Assembly (NCBI RefSeq): GCF_900215625.1
Contig: NZ_OBEK01000001.1
Span: 496,001 to 560,000, forward strand
Length of the DNA: 64,000 bases
Source: Terribacillus aidingensis
Lineage (GTDB): Bacteria; Bacillota; Bacilli; Bacillales; Amphibacillaceae
Reading direction: 5' to 3'
Made by a program: the position numbers and the translations under genes. Under the pieces are notes generated by a model. The model was not told the DNA's origin, searched no databases, and was given only the letters and a program-made list of their open reading frames with translations. Of this stretch, positions 1 to 8,136 are shown one piece after another. Position 1 is the stretch's first letter. The number at the start of each line of letters is the position of its first letter.

Positions 1-34
1 ACGGACACAGGCATTCTTGAGCAAAGTTTTGTAA
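1..34 (+). CDS. C-terminal end of an upstream protein, probably a polar amino-acid ABC transporter ATPase (partial)
   Basis: Reading from base 2, the sequence gives RTQAFLSKVL followed by TAA at 32-34. This short tail resembles the usual C-terminus of GlnQ/ArtM/TcyC-type amino-acid ABC ATPases, which often end in R-T-x-x-F-L-S-x-x-L. A strong terminator follows at 67-118, as expected for the end of an operon. Only ten residues are visible, so the family call is an inference from the ending alone. The other two frames give no recognisable ending. Confidence 0.45.
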   Translation, partial: RTQAFLSKVL

Positions 35-66
35 TTAATATTCGTATAGAATCAATAGGGAAAAGC

Positions 67-118
67 GAATCCGGACTTACACATGAACGATGAGTAATGT
101 GTGAGTCTGGATTCTTTT
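67..118 (+). terminator. Rho-independent terminator of the upstream gene
   Basis: An 18-bp stem (67-84 with 97-114, two G-U pairs) with a 12-base loop is followed by TTTT. It closes the gene that ends at 34. Confidence 0.8.
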
Positions 119-503
119 GTGGAAGGATAGCTGTCGCGGCAGTCATTCTAGAGCTTTTTCTCCTTCTTAAAAAAGGTCGTCACATAATCTTACAAGTTTG
201 CTGTCATGCAAGATTCCCTATGGTAAAGTTACATTAAGATTTTCGGGTAACAACGATGGTAACCAACAGGCAGCTTTCGTCATGTTCTCGGTTAATCCCT
301 CTCATTTGCAAGCAGGATGCATTGTTCGGCTTGTTCTATAGCTTGTACAGGTGATGTGTTGCGTGGCATATCTGACTGTGCAGGCTTTTTTTTTTATGCT
401 TTTTGCAGAAAATAAGAAACTTGTGCTGGACATGCTGTGAATTTGTCATCATTTACCGGGCGTTTGCGTATGATGGATTTATAGAAATGACAGGAGTGGC
501 GCT
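119..503 (+). promoter_or_regulatory. Long leader of the NitT/TauT-type ABC operon with an internal terminator
   Basis: This 385-base stretch has no credible ORF. At 340-350 and 376-386 an 11-bp stem (two G-U pairs) forms, followed by a run of ten T (386-395). That is a good intrinsic terminator about 110 bases before the first start codon, with no gene between it and the previous terminator at 67-118. A terminator there makes sense as an attenuator controlled by the RNA upstream (about 120-340). I checked by eye for TPP, SAM, purine, lysine, FMN, glycine, guanidine-I and T-box signatures and found none. No promoter is certain. Confidence 0.45.
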
Positions 504-1280
504 ATGTATAAATTAAAAGTCGTAGAAGCTAGCAAGATATTTAGACGTGACGGCCAGGAAGTAGTGGCTTTGCAGGAAACTACGATGCAAATCCCAGCGG
601 GGCGTTTTGTCAGTATTATTGGCCCAAGTGGCTGCGGCAAATCGACACTCTTCAATATGATTGCTGGACTTATCAAACCGACTACTGGCGAGATTCTTTT
701 AGACGACAAAAATATTGTCGGCAAGAGCGGATACGTTGGTTATATGCTGCAAAAAGACTTGCTGCTGCCATGGCGGACGATTTTAGATAATATCATTCTT
801 GGCCTGGAGATTAAAGGAGTGTCAAAGCGAGATGCAAGGCAAAGAGCATTGCCGCTTCTAAAAAGATATGGTTTGGAAGGGTTTGAGGATAACTATCCGC
901 CTGAGTTGTCCGGGGGGATGCGCCAGCGGGCGGCTTTGCTTAGAACGCTGTTGTATGACCAGGATATTATTTTGCTGGATGAACCATTTGGAGCACTGGA
1001 TGCGCAGACAAGGTTGCAAATGCAGAGCTGGCTGTTGAAGATTTGGGAAGATTTTCAGAAGACGATTTTGTTTGTGACGCATGACATCGATGAAGCGATC
1101 TTTTTATCTGATGACATTTACGTGCTTTCCCAGCGTCCAGGTAAGTTGAAGGCGAAGGTTCACGTGGAGCTGGAGCGGCCGCGAGGAGAGGGGACGCTGC
1201 TGTCGAATGAATTTATCACACTAAAGCAAACATTGCTGGATTTGCTTAGAGAGGAACCAGATGAGAATGACACAGCCTGA
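504..1280 (+). CDS. NitT/TauT-family ABC transporter, ATP-binding protein
   Basis: A 258-residue cytoplasmic ATPase that should power import of a small organic substrate (nitrate, sulfonate, taurine or pyrimidine-precursor type). The Walker A motif GPSGCGKST lies near residue 40, the signature LSGGMRQR near 135, the Walker B box DIILLDEPFGALD near 155, and the switch His is in FVTHDIDEA. The start is an ATG behind AGGAG. It overlaps the permease gene by 20 bases, and the binding protein follows, so the three form one operon. The family is clear. The substrate cannot be read from sequence; SsuB and ThiZ homologues look alike at this level. Confidence 0.9.
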   Translation: MYKLKVVEASKIFRRDGQEVVALQETTMQIPAGRFVSIIGPSGCGKSTLFNMIAGLIKPTTGEILLDDKNIVGKSGYVGYMLQKDLLLPWRTILDNIILGLEIKGVSKRDARQRALPLLKRYGLEGFEDNYPPELSGGMRQRAALLRTLLYDQDIILLDEPFGALDAQTRLQMQSWLLKIWEDFQKTILFVTHDIDEAIFLSDDIYVLSQRPGKLKAKVHVELERPRGEGTLLSNEFITLKQTLLDLLREEPDENDTA

Positions 1281-2082
1281 GAAGAATCGGTATATCGAAG
1301 ATGAGAAAAAACGCCGGCAGCGGATGAAGCGGATTGTTATAGCGGGGCAGCTTAGTATAGGTATTCTAGTAATTGTTTTATGGGAAGTTCTTACTCGTAT
1401 AGGGGTCATGGATTCTTATTATTGGAGCAGTCCGAGCACAATCTATGAAACTGCTAAAGTTGCACTCCTGAAGGGAACGCTTTGGAGTGATTTGGTTTAT
1501 ACATCACTTGCAACACTAGCTGGCTTTGCTTCAGGTACATTTTTCGGTTCGCTGATTGGATTGTCTTTTTGGTGGTCTGCCTATTATTCCAGAATTTCAG
1601 AACCTTACTTGATTGCATTCAATGCCATACCCAAAATAGCACTTGGACCTGTTATCGTCATCTTATTCGGCATCGGCTTCTTTTCAAAAGTGATGCTGGC
1701 CTTCTTGATGACCGTCATTGTTACTGCACTTGCTGCTCATAGCGGAATTAAAGCAGTAGATGAAGATTTGGAGAAGCTGCTGTATTCCTTGGGAGCAAAG
1801 CGCAGACATGTATTTACCAAAGTAGTTGTGCCGACTGCGATGCCGTGGATTGTAAGCAGTTTGCGAATCAATATCGCTTTGGCGCTGGCGGGTACGATTG
1901 TCGGAGAATTTATTAGTTCCCGCCAAGGAATCGGACGAATGATTTTGTATGCAGGCCAAATATTGGATATTGACCTTGTGTGGGTCGGTGTTTGTGTGTT
2001 ATCTATTTTATCGCTGCTTATGTACGCCGGGACAGTTAGTCTCGAGAAGCTGCTGCTTCGCGGGCAGGAACCAAAACAATAG
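1261..2082 (+). CDS. NitT/TauT-family ABC transporter, permease
   Basis: A 273-residue integral membrane permease of the SsuC/TauC/ThiX type. Hydrophobic segments start near residue 28 and run to the C-terminus, giving about six transmembrane helices. The cytoplasmic coupling (EAA) loop is at about residues 170-190 (sequence around LYSLGAKRRHVFTKVVVP). The gene starts inside the end of the ATPase gene, which suggests translational coupling. It should pair with that ATPase and the lipoprotein downstream. Confidence 0.9.
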   Translation: MRMTQPEKNRYIEDEKKRRQRMKRIVIAGQLSIGILVIVLWEVLTRIGVMDSYYWSSPSTIYETAKVALLKGTLWSDLVYTSLATLAGFASGTFFGSLIGLSFWWSAYYSRISEPYLIAFNAIPKIALGPVIVILFGIGFFSKVMLAFLMTVIVTALAAHSGIKAVDEDLEKLLYSLGAKRRHVFTKVVVPTAMPWIVSSLRINIALALAGTIVGEFISSRQGIGRMILYAGQILDIDLVWVGVCVLSILSLLMYAGTVSLEKLLLRGQEPKQ

Positions 2083-2093
2083 GAGGTGTCTGC

Positions 2094-3098
2094 ATGAAAA
2101 AGATCCGGTTACTAGGCATTCTGTGTTTGGCTGTTTTGCTGGGTATTGCAGGGTGTACAGGAGGAGAGAAAGAAGAAAAGTTAAAAAAGCTGACGATTGC
2201 AGAACCGGTGCATTTGACGGGCTATCTGCCTCTGTACACGGCAATTCATGAAGGATATTTTGAAGAAGAAGGTCTGGATGTAGAAGTCGTTACAGCAACT
2301 GGCGGAGCACATGTAACAACAGTTGTGAGCGGAGATGCCTGGGGCAATATAGCTGGTCCCGATTCAAATGCTTTAGCGAATATAGACAGCAAGGATCCAA
2401 TCGTCTCTGTTGTCAATGTTGTTAACCGGGCCAATGTCTATTTGATGGCCGGCGGCGAATCGCCTCCTGCAGGCGCTTCTGATGAAGAGCTGGCTGCTTT
2501 TCTGCAAGGAAAAACAATTGCTGCAGGCCGCTTTGGAGGCAGTCCCAACCTCCTTACACGCTATTTAATCATGGAACTTGGCTTAGAGCCAGGGAAGGAT
2601 GTTCTGCTAGAGGAACCCGCAGATGCAAGTGCTGTTGTCTCTTTAGTGGAAAACGGGCAAGCAGATATTGCAAATGGAGCAGAGCCGCAAATCTATGAAG
2701 GTATTGAAAAAGGCGTTTGGGGGGAACCTTTCTATGGATTCCCTAGCTTGGGTGATTACCCATACTCTGTTATTAGTGTGAAGCAGTCTACAATTGATGA
2801 AGATCCGGAAACAGTACAGAAATTTGTTAAAGCAATGACGAAAGCTTTAAAAACTGTCAACGAAGATGAAGAAGTCGGAATGCGGGTATTGAAGGAAGAA
2901 TTCCCCACAACAGATGAAGCAAGTCTTCAAGCTTCCTTAGATCGGGCATACGCAGATAAGCTTTGGAGTGAGGATGGTTATATTACCGAAGAAGCTACCG
3001 ATAAAACGATGGATGTTGTGACAAAGACAGGGGTTTATAAGGGAGACTATAAGTACGAAGAGCTAGTCAATATGGAGTTTGTCGAAACACTGAAATGA
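2094..3098 (+). CDS. NMT1/THI5-like ABC transporter substrate-binding lipoprotein
   Basis: A 334-residue extracellular solute-binding lipoprotein. The N-terminus has KK, a hydrophobic stretch and the lipobox IAGC with Cys21 as the lipidated residue. The mature part begins like an NMT1/SsuA-type protein (LTIAEPVHLTGYLPLYTAIHEGYF), a fold that binds pyrimidine precursors, sulfonates or similar ligands. It starts 11 bases after the permease behind GGAGGTG and is the last gene before a terminator at 3104-3133. Gene lengths (258/273/334) resemble the uncharacterised ytlC-ytlD-ytlA set of Bacillus subtilis; I offer this from memory. No neighbour reveals the ligand. Confidence 0.88.
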   Translation: MKKIRLLGILCLAVLLGIAGCTGGEKEEKLKKLTIAEPVHLTGYLPLYTAIHEGYFEEEGLDVEVVTATGGAHVTTVVSGDAWGNIAGPDSNALANIDSKDPIVSVVNVVNRANVYLMAGGESPPAGASDEELAAFLQGKTIAAGRFGGSPNLLTRYLIMELGLEPGKDVLLEEPADASAVVSLVENGQADIANGAEPQIYEGIEKGVWGEPFYGFPSLGDYPYSVISVKQSTIDEDPETVQKFVKAMTKALKTVNEDEEVGMRVLKEEFPTTDEASLQASLDRAYADKLWSEDGYITEEATDKTMDVVTKTGVYKGDYKYEELVNMEFVETLK

Positions 3099-3103
3099 CA
3101 AAG

Positions 3104-3133
3104 GCTGGCAACGAGATTGCCAGCTATTTTTTT
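3104..3133 (+). terminator. Terminator of the NitT/TauT-type operon
   Basis: Stem GCTGGCAA / TTGCCAGC (3104-3111 with 3117-3124), followed by TATTTTTTT. Confidence 0.85.
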
Positions 3134-3272
3134 GGAAACTTCCTAGATGCTTCACCATATAGTAGGAAGGGAAGAAGGGTTGTAATACTGCTTAAAAGTT
3201 TCTACTGTGAAACTTTATTGATATAGTGCATAATAAAAGAAACAGATGGACAGCAGAACGAGGAGGGCAATG

Positions 3273-4073
3273 ATGGACGAAAATGTTTTACTGGCTCTAG
3301 GTTTAACACTGATGGCTGGCCTCGCCACTGGCATAGGCAGCTTGATGGGATTTTTTACTTCTACAACAAATACGAAATTCCTATCACTCAGTCTCGGTTT
3401 TTCGGCTGGTGTAATGATTTATGTCTCGATGGTGGAGATTTTCGTTAAAGCAAAGGATGCCTTGACGGGTGCGATTGGCGCACAAGCAGGCAACTGGGCG
3501 ACAGTTGGTGGATTCTTCGGCGGAATGCTTCTTATCGCTCTAATTGATAAATTGATTCCTAATCAATCCAATCCGCATGAAGGCAAAAAAGTGGAAGACA
3601 TGGACAATCAAGCGCACAACCAGGCCTTGCTAAAGATGGGAACTTTTACGGCACTCGCAATTGCTATTCATAATTTCCCGGAAGGTATCGCTACTTTTAC
3701 GTCTGCGTTACAAGACCCATCACTGGGAGTAGCGATTGCCATTGCAATTGCCATCCATAACATACCAGAGGGGATTGCTGTTGCGGTTCCGGTATATTTT
3801 GCCACCAACAACAAAAAGAAAGCGTTCGGCCTTTCCTTCTTGTCTGGCCTTTCAGAGCCTGTAGGTGCTGTGCTGGCTTACCTTGTTCTTATGCCATTCT
3901 TAAACGACGTCATGTTCGGTGTGATTTTCGCAGCGGTAGCAGGTATTATGGTCTTTATTTCACTAGATGGTTTGCTGCCAGCGGCAAAGAAATACGATGA
4001 AGGACACACATCCATTTACGGATTAATCAGCGGTATGATGGTAATGGCTGTGAGTTTACTTTTATTTATCTAA
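3273..4073 (+). CDS. zupT: ZIP-family metal ion transporter ZupT
   Basis: An inner-membrane importer of zinc and other divalent metals, about 266 residues. Helices IV and V carry the ZIP signatures HNFPEG and HNIPEG near residues 140 and 175, whose His and Glu residues line the metal path. I put the start at the ATG at 3273, five bases after AGGAGGG (3261-3267); an ATG three bases earlier is too close to that site, and a start at 3246 would lack a ribosome-binding site and add a charged leader. The gene stands alone with its own terminator. I saw no Zur-box-like sequence upstream. Confidence 0.92.
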   Translation: MDENVLLALGLTLMAGLATGIGSLMGFFTSTTNTKFLSLSLGFSAGVMIYVSMVEIFVKAKDALTGAIGAQAGNWATVGGFFGGMLLIALIDKLIPNQSNPHEGKKVEDMDNQAHNQALLKMGTFTALAIAIHNFPEGIATFTSALQDPSLGVAIAIAIAIHNIPEGIAVAVPVYFATNNKKKAFGLSFLSGLSEPVGAVLAYLVLMPFLNDVMFGVIFAAVAGIMVFISLDGLLPAAKKYDEGHTSIYGLISGMMVMAVSLLLFI

Positions 4074-4078
4074 TTTTG

Positions 4079-4110
4079 AAAATCGTCTGCTTAATCAGGC
4101 GGTTTTCTTT
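4079..4110 (+). terminator. Terminator of zupT
   Basis: Eleven-base-pair stem AAAATCGTCTG / CAGGCGGTTTT (4079-4089 with 4096-4106, two G-U pairs). The T run is short, so it may be weak. Confidence 0.65.
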
Positions 4111-4145
4111 GTGTATAATAGGAAGAAACAAGAGGAGGTGCCTTC

Positions 4146-5102
4146 ATGGGGAGTAAGTTAGTGGAGAATAGCAAGAATGTACTGCGCAGCAGTTTGGCAC
4201 TGAAAAAAGAGGAAACATTGCTTATTGTGACGGATGACAGCAAGAAAGAGCTGGCAGAAGCATTGTACGCAGCCGGCAGATCAATTGGAGCAGAAACGCT
4301 CATGCTTGTGATACAGGACAGAGAGAAGTCAGGAGAAGAGCCTCCAAGCGGCGTGGCAGAAGCAATGAAACATTGTGATGTAGCGGTCTGTATTACGGAG
4401 CATTCTTTAACACATACGACAGCCAAGAAAGATGCAGCAGCAGCGGGTGTCCGCGTCGCAACGATGCCAGGCATTACATATGATATGTTTCTGGAGGGAG
4501 CTATCAGCGCTGATTACGATACAGTAGAAAAACTGACATATAATGTTTCTCAAAAACTGGACCAAGCCCAAAAGGTTACCGTATCAAAAGGTGGAGAAGT
4601 GCTAACCTTTTCTATTCAAGGACGTAATGGTGTAGCTAGCACAGGCGTCTACCGTGAAAATGGGCAATCGGGTAATCTGCCTTCTGGAGAGGCATATATT
4701 GCACCGCTGGAAGGGACAGCATCTGGCCGAATTTGGATCGACGGCTCTATTTCCGGCCTGGGAAAAGCAGAAGAGCCAGTACTTCTTACAATCGAGGAAG
4801 GACTTTTGACAGCTGCCAGCGGACGGCAAGGAGAGAGACTGCTTCATATGCTTGGGGAAGGAGAAGGACGCTGTGTAGCTGAGTTTGGCGTTGGTACCAA
4901 TGAAAAAGCGCGAATTACCGGTAACGTATTGGAAGACGAAAAAGTATACGGAACCATCCACATTGCATTTGGCAGCAACAACACATTCGGCGGAACAATT
5001 GCGGCAGGCGTCCATATTGACTGCGTCGTAAAAGCACCAACTGTCCATCTGGATGATACGCTTCTGCTTGAAGAAGGCAATATGGTGAAGCGGGGACAAT
5101 AG
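4146..5102 (+). CDS. Short M29 aminopeptidase-like protein (COG2309 type)
   Basis: A 318-residue cytosolic protein related to the M29 (AmpS/aminopeptidase T) family, which trims N-terminal residues from peptides using two metal ions. Visible family marks are NLPSGE near residue 178 and, near the C-terminus, EDEKVYGTIHIAFG followed by HID, which line up with the E-x-H and H-x-D metal ligands of M29 enzymes. It is about 90 residues shorter than the full-length paralogue at 42489-43718, so the N-terminal domain is reduced. The same fold includes NicX-type dioxygenases, so peptidase activity is not certain. The start is an ATG behind AGAGGAGG. It stands alone. Confidence 0.75.
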   Translation: MGSKLVENSKNVLRSSLALKKEETLLIVTDDSKKELAEALYAAGRSIGAETLMLVIQDREKSGEEPPSGVAEAMKHCDVAVCITEHSLTHTTAKKDAAAAGVRVATMPGITYDMFLEGAISADYDTVEKLTYNVSQKLDQAQKVTVSKGGEVLTFSIQGRNGVASTGVYRENGQSGNLPSGEAYIAPLEGTASGRIWIDGSISGLGKAEEPVLLTIEEGLLTAASGRQGERLLHMLGEGEGRCVAEFGVGTNEKARITGNVLEDEKVYGTIHIAFGSNNTFGGTIAAGVHIDCVVKAPTVHLDDTLLLEEGNMVKRGQ

Positions 5103-5398
5103 TCTTTTTAGCTAATAAATATGGTAAGCATCGCTTCAAAAATACACTCCGCTATCTTAAAGGCTGCTCGCGTTTAAAACTAGTTCGTAATTTTCTATAG
5201 CCTCTTGTGTAGGAGGGAGTTCAACCAACTCAGGAAAAATGTGGAGATTCGGCGGGCAGCGCGAGTTAAGTGCCTAACAGCGGTGAAATTTCGGCGAGAG
5301 CTGAGGCTGTGCCCGCATAAAGCGGAGTATTGCCGAAGTGGTAGTTCTTACACTGCATGTTTCTTATTAACCATATTTGTTTTTAACATTCCGCACAA
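5103..5398. other. Intergenic stretch with apparent RNA-like structure, no assigned function
   Basis: About 300 bases before the msmX cre site. The middle (5200-5350) is more GC-rich than other intergenic DNA here and contains a stem GCGGGCA / TGCCCGC (5252-5258 with 5310-5316), extendable by GC/GC across a 2-base bulge. Smaller helices are possible inside, such as GTTA/TAAC around 5264-5277. A nine-base inverted pair AAATATGGT / ACCATATTT lies near the two ends (about 5117 and 5370). An 83-codon ORF here (5205-5456) has no convincing protein features. It could be a structured 5' leader, a small RNA or a decayed element. Confidence 0.35.
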
Positions 5399-5412
5399 TA
5401 AAAGCGCTTACA
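5399..5412 (+). promoter_or_regulatory. cre site (CcpA operator) upstream of msmX
   Basis: TAAAAGCGCTTACA matches 13 of 14 positions of the cre consensus TGWAANCGNTNWCA. It lies about 77 bases before the msmX start, so carbon catabolite control of msmX is likely. A weaker second match overlaps the msmX ribosome-binding site (5475-5488, 11 of 14). Confidence 0.65.
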
Positions 5413-5488
5413 TTTTGTGCAACTGCCAAATAGCAATTACAGGAGAAACACGGTAAAGTAAGAGTATACAATAAAGGAGGCGCTTACA

Positions 5489-6613
5489 TTGGCAAAGCTA
5501 CAGTTGAACGGTATCCAGAAGGTCTACGACAAGAATGTTACGGCGGTTGAAGATTTTAACCTAGAGATAGATGATAAAGAATTCATCGTGTTCGTCGGTC
5601 CCTCCGGTTGCGGAAAATCAACCACATTACGAATGATTGCCGGCCTGGAAGAAATCTCTGGCGGTGACTTCTATATAGACGGAGAACGTATGAATGATGT
5701 CCCGCCGAAAGACCGGGATATTGCAATGGTATTCCAGAACTATGCGTTGTATCCGCATATGAATGTATACAATAACATGGCATTCGGCTTGAAATTGCGT
5801 AAATACAAAAAAGATGAGATAGACAGACGTGTACAGGAAGCAAGCCGTATTCTTGGGCTGACAGATTACTTAAACCGAAAACCGAAAGCGCTTTCCGGCG
5901 GTCAGCGCCAGCGTGTTGCGCTTGGTCGCGCGATTGTCCGAGACGCAAAAGTTTTCCTTATGGATGAGCCGCTTTCCAACTTAGATGCCAAACTCCGTGT
6001 ACAGATGCGAGCAGAAATCCAAAAGCTGCATCAGCGCCTTCAGACGACCACAATTTATGTTACACATGACCAAACGGAAGCGATGACAATGGCAAGCAGA
6101 CTAGTTGTGATGAAAGATGGGATCATCCAGCAAGTAGGGGCACCAAAGGATGTTTACGACAACCCTAACAATATGTTCGTTGGCGGTTTTATTGGTTCTC
6201 CATCTATGAACTTCCTCAACGTTACTATTCAGGAAGGCAAGGCCAAGCTTGGCAATGTGACGTTCCAGCTTCCGCCGGCAAAAAGAAAAATGCTGCAGGA
6301 TGCAGGCTACGGCAACGGAGAGATTGTGATGGGAATCAGACCAGAACATATCCACGATGCTGACTACGAGGAAAGTCTTGCACATGCACATGAAGTAGAA
6401 GCAACGATTGATGTAGTTGAATTAATGGGTGCGGAGAGCTTCCTGTATGCAAGTGTTGAAGGAGAAGAATTTGTAGCACGTGTTGATGCCCGCTCGGATA
6501 TTAAAGGCAAAGATAAGCGCACATTACTATTTGATATGGAACAAGTGCATTTCTTCGATAAAGAAACAGAAGGCCGGATTACAGCACCCAATGCTGCTTC
6601 GCAAGTATCCTGA
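5489..6613 (+). CDS. msmX: Multi-sugar ABC importer ATPase MsmX (UgpC/MalK family)
   Basis: A 374-residue ATPase that, in Bacillus subtilis, energises several different oligosaccharide importers whose operons lack their own ATPase. Walker A GPSGCGKST is near residue 37, the signature LSGGQRQR near 134, Walker B VFLMDEPLSNLD near 153 and the switch H in YVTHDQTEA. The C-terminal 130 residues form the MalK-type regulatory domain (GFIGSPSMNF onward). The start is TTG at 5489, eight bases after AAAGGAGG; no better ATG exists. No sugar permease or binding protein is adjacent, which fits a shared ATPase. A cre site lies upstream. Confidence 0.92.
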   Translation: MAKLQLNGIQKVYDKNVTAVEDFNLEIDDKEFIVFVGPSGCGKSTTLRMIAGLEEISGGDFYIDGERMNDVPPKDRDIAMVFQNYALYPHMNVYNNMAFGLKLRKYKKDEIDRRVQEASRILGLTDYLNRKPKALSGGQRQRVALGRAIVRDAKVFLMDEPLSNLDAKLRVQMRAEIQKLHQRLQTTTIYVTHDQTEAMTMASRLVVMKDGIIQQVGAPKDVYDNPNNMFVGGFIGSPSMNFLNVTIQEGKAKLGNVTFQLPPAKRKMLQDAGYGNGEIVMGIRPEHIHDADYEESLAHAHEVEATIDVVELMGAESFLYASVEGEEFVARVDARSDIKGKDKRTLLFDMEQVHFFDKETEGRITAPNAASQVS

Positions 6614-6616
6614 CTT

Positions 6617-6652
6617 AAAAAAAGACTGTACCTACTCGGTACGGTCTTTTTT
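6617..6652 (+). terminator. Terminator of msmX
   Basis: Stem GACTGTACC / GGTACGGTC with loop TACTC, flanked by A and T runs. Confidence 0.9.
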
Positions 6653-6689
6653 CTGTTAAAATTAGTTAAAAGAGCGGGGAGGTAATCAG

Positions 6690-7202
6690 ATGGACAGAAG
6701 ACATCCGATTGGGCAGTTTCGTGTAGAGGGAGATAGTTCAGCATCACAGACAAAACAATGGATAGAAGAAATAGATCAGCTTCCAAAACAGGTGTGCGAG
6801 CTGGTAAACAAGCTTTCAGAACTCGAGCTTCAACGTACCTACCGAGAACGAGGATGGAATATTAGGCAGCTTGTGCATCATTTGGCTGATAGTCATCTGA
6901 ATTCCTTTGTACGTTTCAAACTGGCGTTAACAGAAGAAAAACCTGTTATAAAACCATACGATGAGGCGAGCTGGGCACAGCTGCCTGATTATGAAATGCC
7001 TGTGCAGTCCGCCCTGGACTTGCTTGCTTCCATTCACCGTAAATGGGTTGTTCTGCTGCGCACGCTCACCCCGGCGCAGCTTCAGCGAACATTTATTCAT
7101 CCGGGGACAAGAGAGGAAGTCAGCCTGAAAGAGAATATAGGTATCTATGCTTGGCATGGCAAACATCATTTGGCACATATTCATTTAGCTTTAAAAGATT
7201 AA
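6690..7202 (+). CDS. bstA: DinB/YfiT-family bacillithiol transferase
   Basis: A 170-residue four-helix-bundle protein of the DinB superfamily, YfiT/BstA branch. In Firmicutes these metal-dependent enzymes attach bacillithiol to electrophiles for detoxification. The metal-binding histidines are visible in HHLADSH (residues 63-69) and in WHGKHHLAH near the C-terminus. The segment RFKLALTE and the following acidic stretch are conserved in YfiT. It has an AGGTAA-type ribosome-binding site and stands alone between two terminators. Older annotation calls it a putative metal-dependent hydrolase. The presence of bacillithiol in this organism is inferred from the family. Confidence 0.85.
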   Translation: MDRRHPIGQFRVEGDSSASQTKQWIEEIDQLPKQVCELVNKLSELELQRTYRERGWNIRQLVHHLADSHLNSFVRFKLALTEEKPVIKPYDEASWAQLPDYEMPVQSALDLLASIHRKWVVLLRTLTPAQLQRTFIHPGTREEVSLKENIGIYAWHGKHHLAHIHLALKD

Positions 7203-7209
7203 CGACATG

Positions 7210-7241
7210 GAGTGTATCTCAGCAGATACACTCTTTTTTTA
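7210..7241 (+). terminator. Terminator of the bstA-like gene
   Basis: Perfect stem GAGTGTATCT / AGATACACTC (7210-7219 with 7224-7233), then seven T. Confidence 0.9.
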
Positions 7242-7311
7242 TACAGAAAGGGTTTTACTTCATAGAGAGTAAGGAAATAACTAGTAGATACATAAAGGAG
7301 TGGATGACGGG

Positions 7312-8097
7312 ATGGAAGCATCGCTGGATGGAAAAGTGGCAATTGTGACCGGAGCAGGCTCAGGTATTGGAAGAGCCGCGGCAGCCATGCTGGCGGCCAA
7401 AGGTGTGCGTGTAGGTCTTTTTGACATGGATGAAGACACTGTAAAGGATGCGGCTGCTGATATCGAGGCTGCAGGCGGATCAGCAATTGCATCAACAGTA
7501 GATGTTACTGACAGCCAGCAGCTGAAACAGATGTTTAAACAAACGATTGATCAATTTGGGCAGCTGGATATTGTGTTTGCTAATGCAGGTATTAATGGGA
7601 CACTTTCCCCGATTGAGCATTTGCCGGAAGAAGACTGGGACCAGACGCTTGGTACAAATGCGAAGGGTACCTTTCTGACACTAAAGAACGCCATTCCTTA
7701 CATGAAAGAAAAAGGCGGCAGTGTCATCATTACCAGTTCAATAAATGGTAATCGTACGTTTTCAGGCTTTGGTATGAGTGCTTATAGTGCCTCCAAAGCA
7801 GCGCAGACAGCTTTCGGGAAAATGGCTGCGCTTGAGCTGTCGGCATATGGTATTCGGGTGAATGTCGTATGTCCGGGAGGCATTGAGACGAACATTGAAG
7901 AGAGAACAGAAAAGGATACAGCGCATTTAGCGGAGATAGAAATTCCGAAAGTTTTCCCTAAAGGGCAGCATCCGCTGAAAGGAAAACCTGGAAAACCGGA
8001 AGATGTAGCGTCCATTGTCTGCTTTCTAGCGTCAGACGCAGCCGGTCATATGTCAGGAAGTGTTCTATATGCTGACGGAGCGGAAACACTGCTGTAG
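7312..8097 (+). CDS. Short-chain dehydrogenase/reductase (SDR family)
   Basis: A 261-residue NAD(P)-dependent oxidoreductase of the classical SDR family. The cofactor motif TGAGSGIG is at about residues 13-20, NAGI at about 88, and the catalytic Ser and YxxxK motif (YSASK) near 143-160. The substrate is unknown; it resembles FabG-type 3-oxoacyl reductases and glucose dehydrogenases but has no pathway neighbour. I chose ATG 7312, eleven bases after AAAGGAG, over the in-frame GTG at 7300 that lies inside that site. A thioredoxin-reductase-like gene follows after 39 bases, so they may share a transcript. Confidence 0.88.
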   Translation: MEASLDGKVAIVTGAGSGIGRAAAAMLAAKGVRVGLFDMDEDTVKDAAADIEAAGGSAIASTVDVTDSQQLKQMFKQTIDQFGQLDIVFANAGINGTLSPIEHLPEEDWDQTLGTNAKGTFLTLKNAIPYMKEKGGSVIITSSINGNRTFSGFGMSAYSASKAAQTAFGKMAALELSAYGIRVNVVCPGGIETNIEERTEKDTAHLAEIEIPKVFPKGQHPLKGKPGKPEDVASIVCFLASDAAGHMSGSVLYADGAETLL

Positions 8098-8136
8098 AGT
8101 GTGCAATGAAAGGATTAATAGGAGGGGTGCAAGTAT

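Noticed and set aside
119-503. TPP riboswitch before the ThiXYZ-like transporter
   Set aside because: The CTGAGA and ACCTGATCTGG-type core sequences are not present.
4602-5099. 165-codon ORF antisense to the M29-like gene
   Set aside because: Cys-rich, no domain, fully inside a real gene on the other strand.
5270-5340. Resemblance to a cobalamin riboswitch
   Set aside because: Only the GGTGAAA...CCCGC part is similar; the AGGGAA and terminal B12-box elements are absent, and msmX is not a B12 gene.
5205-5456. 83-codon ORF before msmX
   Set aside because: It covers the GC-rich structured region and the cre site, its Arg/Cys-rich product looks like no protein I know, and its length is within chance for this stretch.
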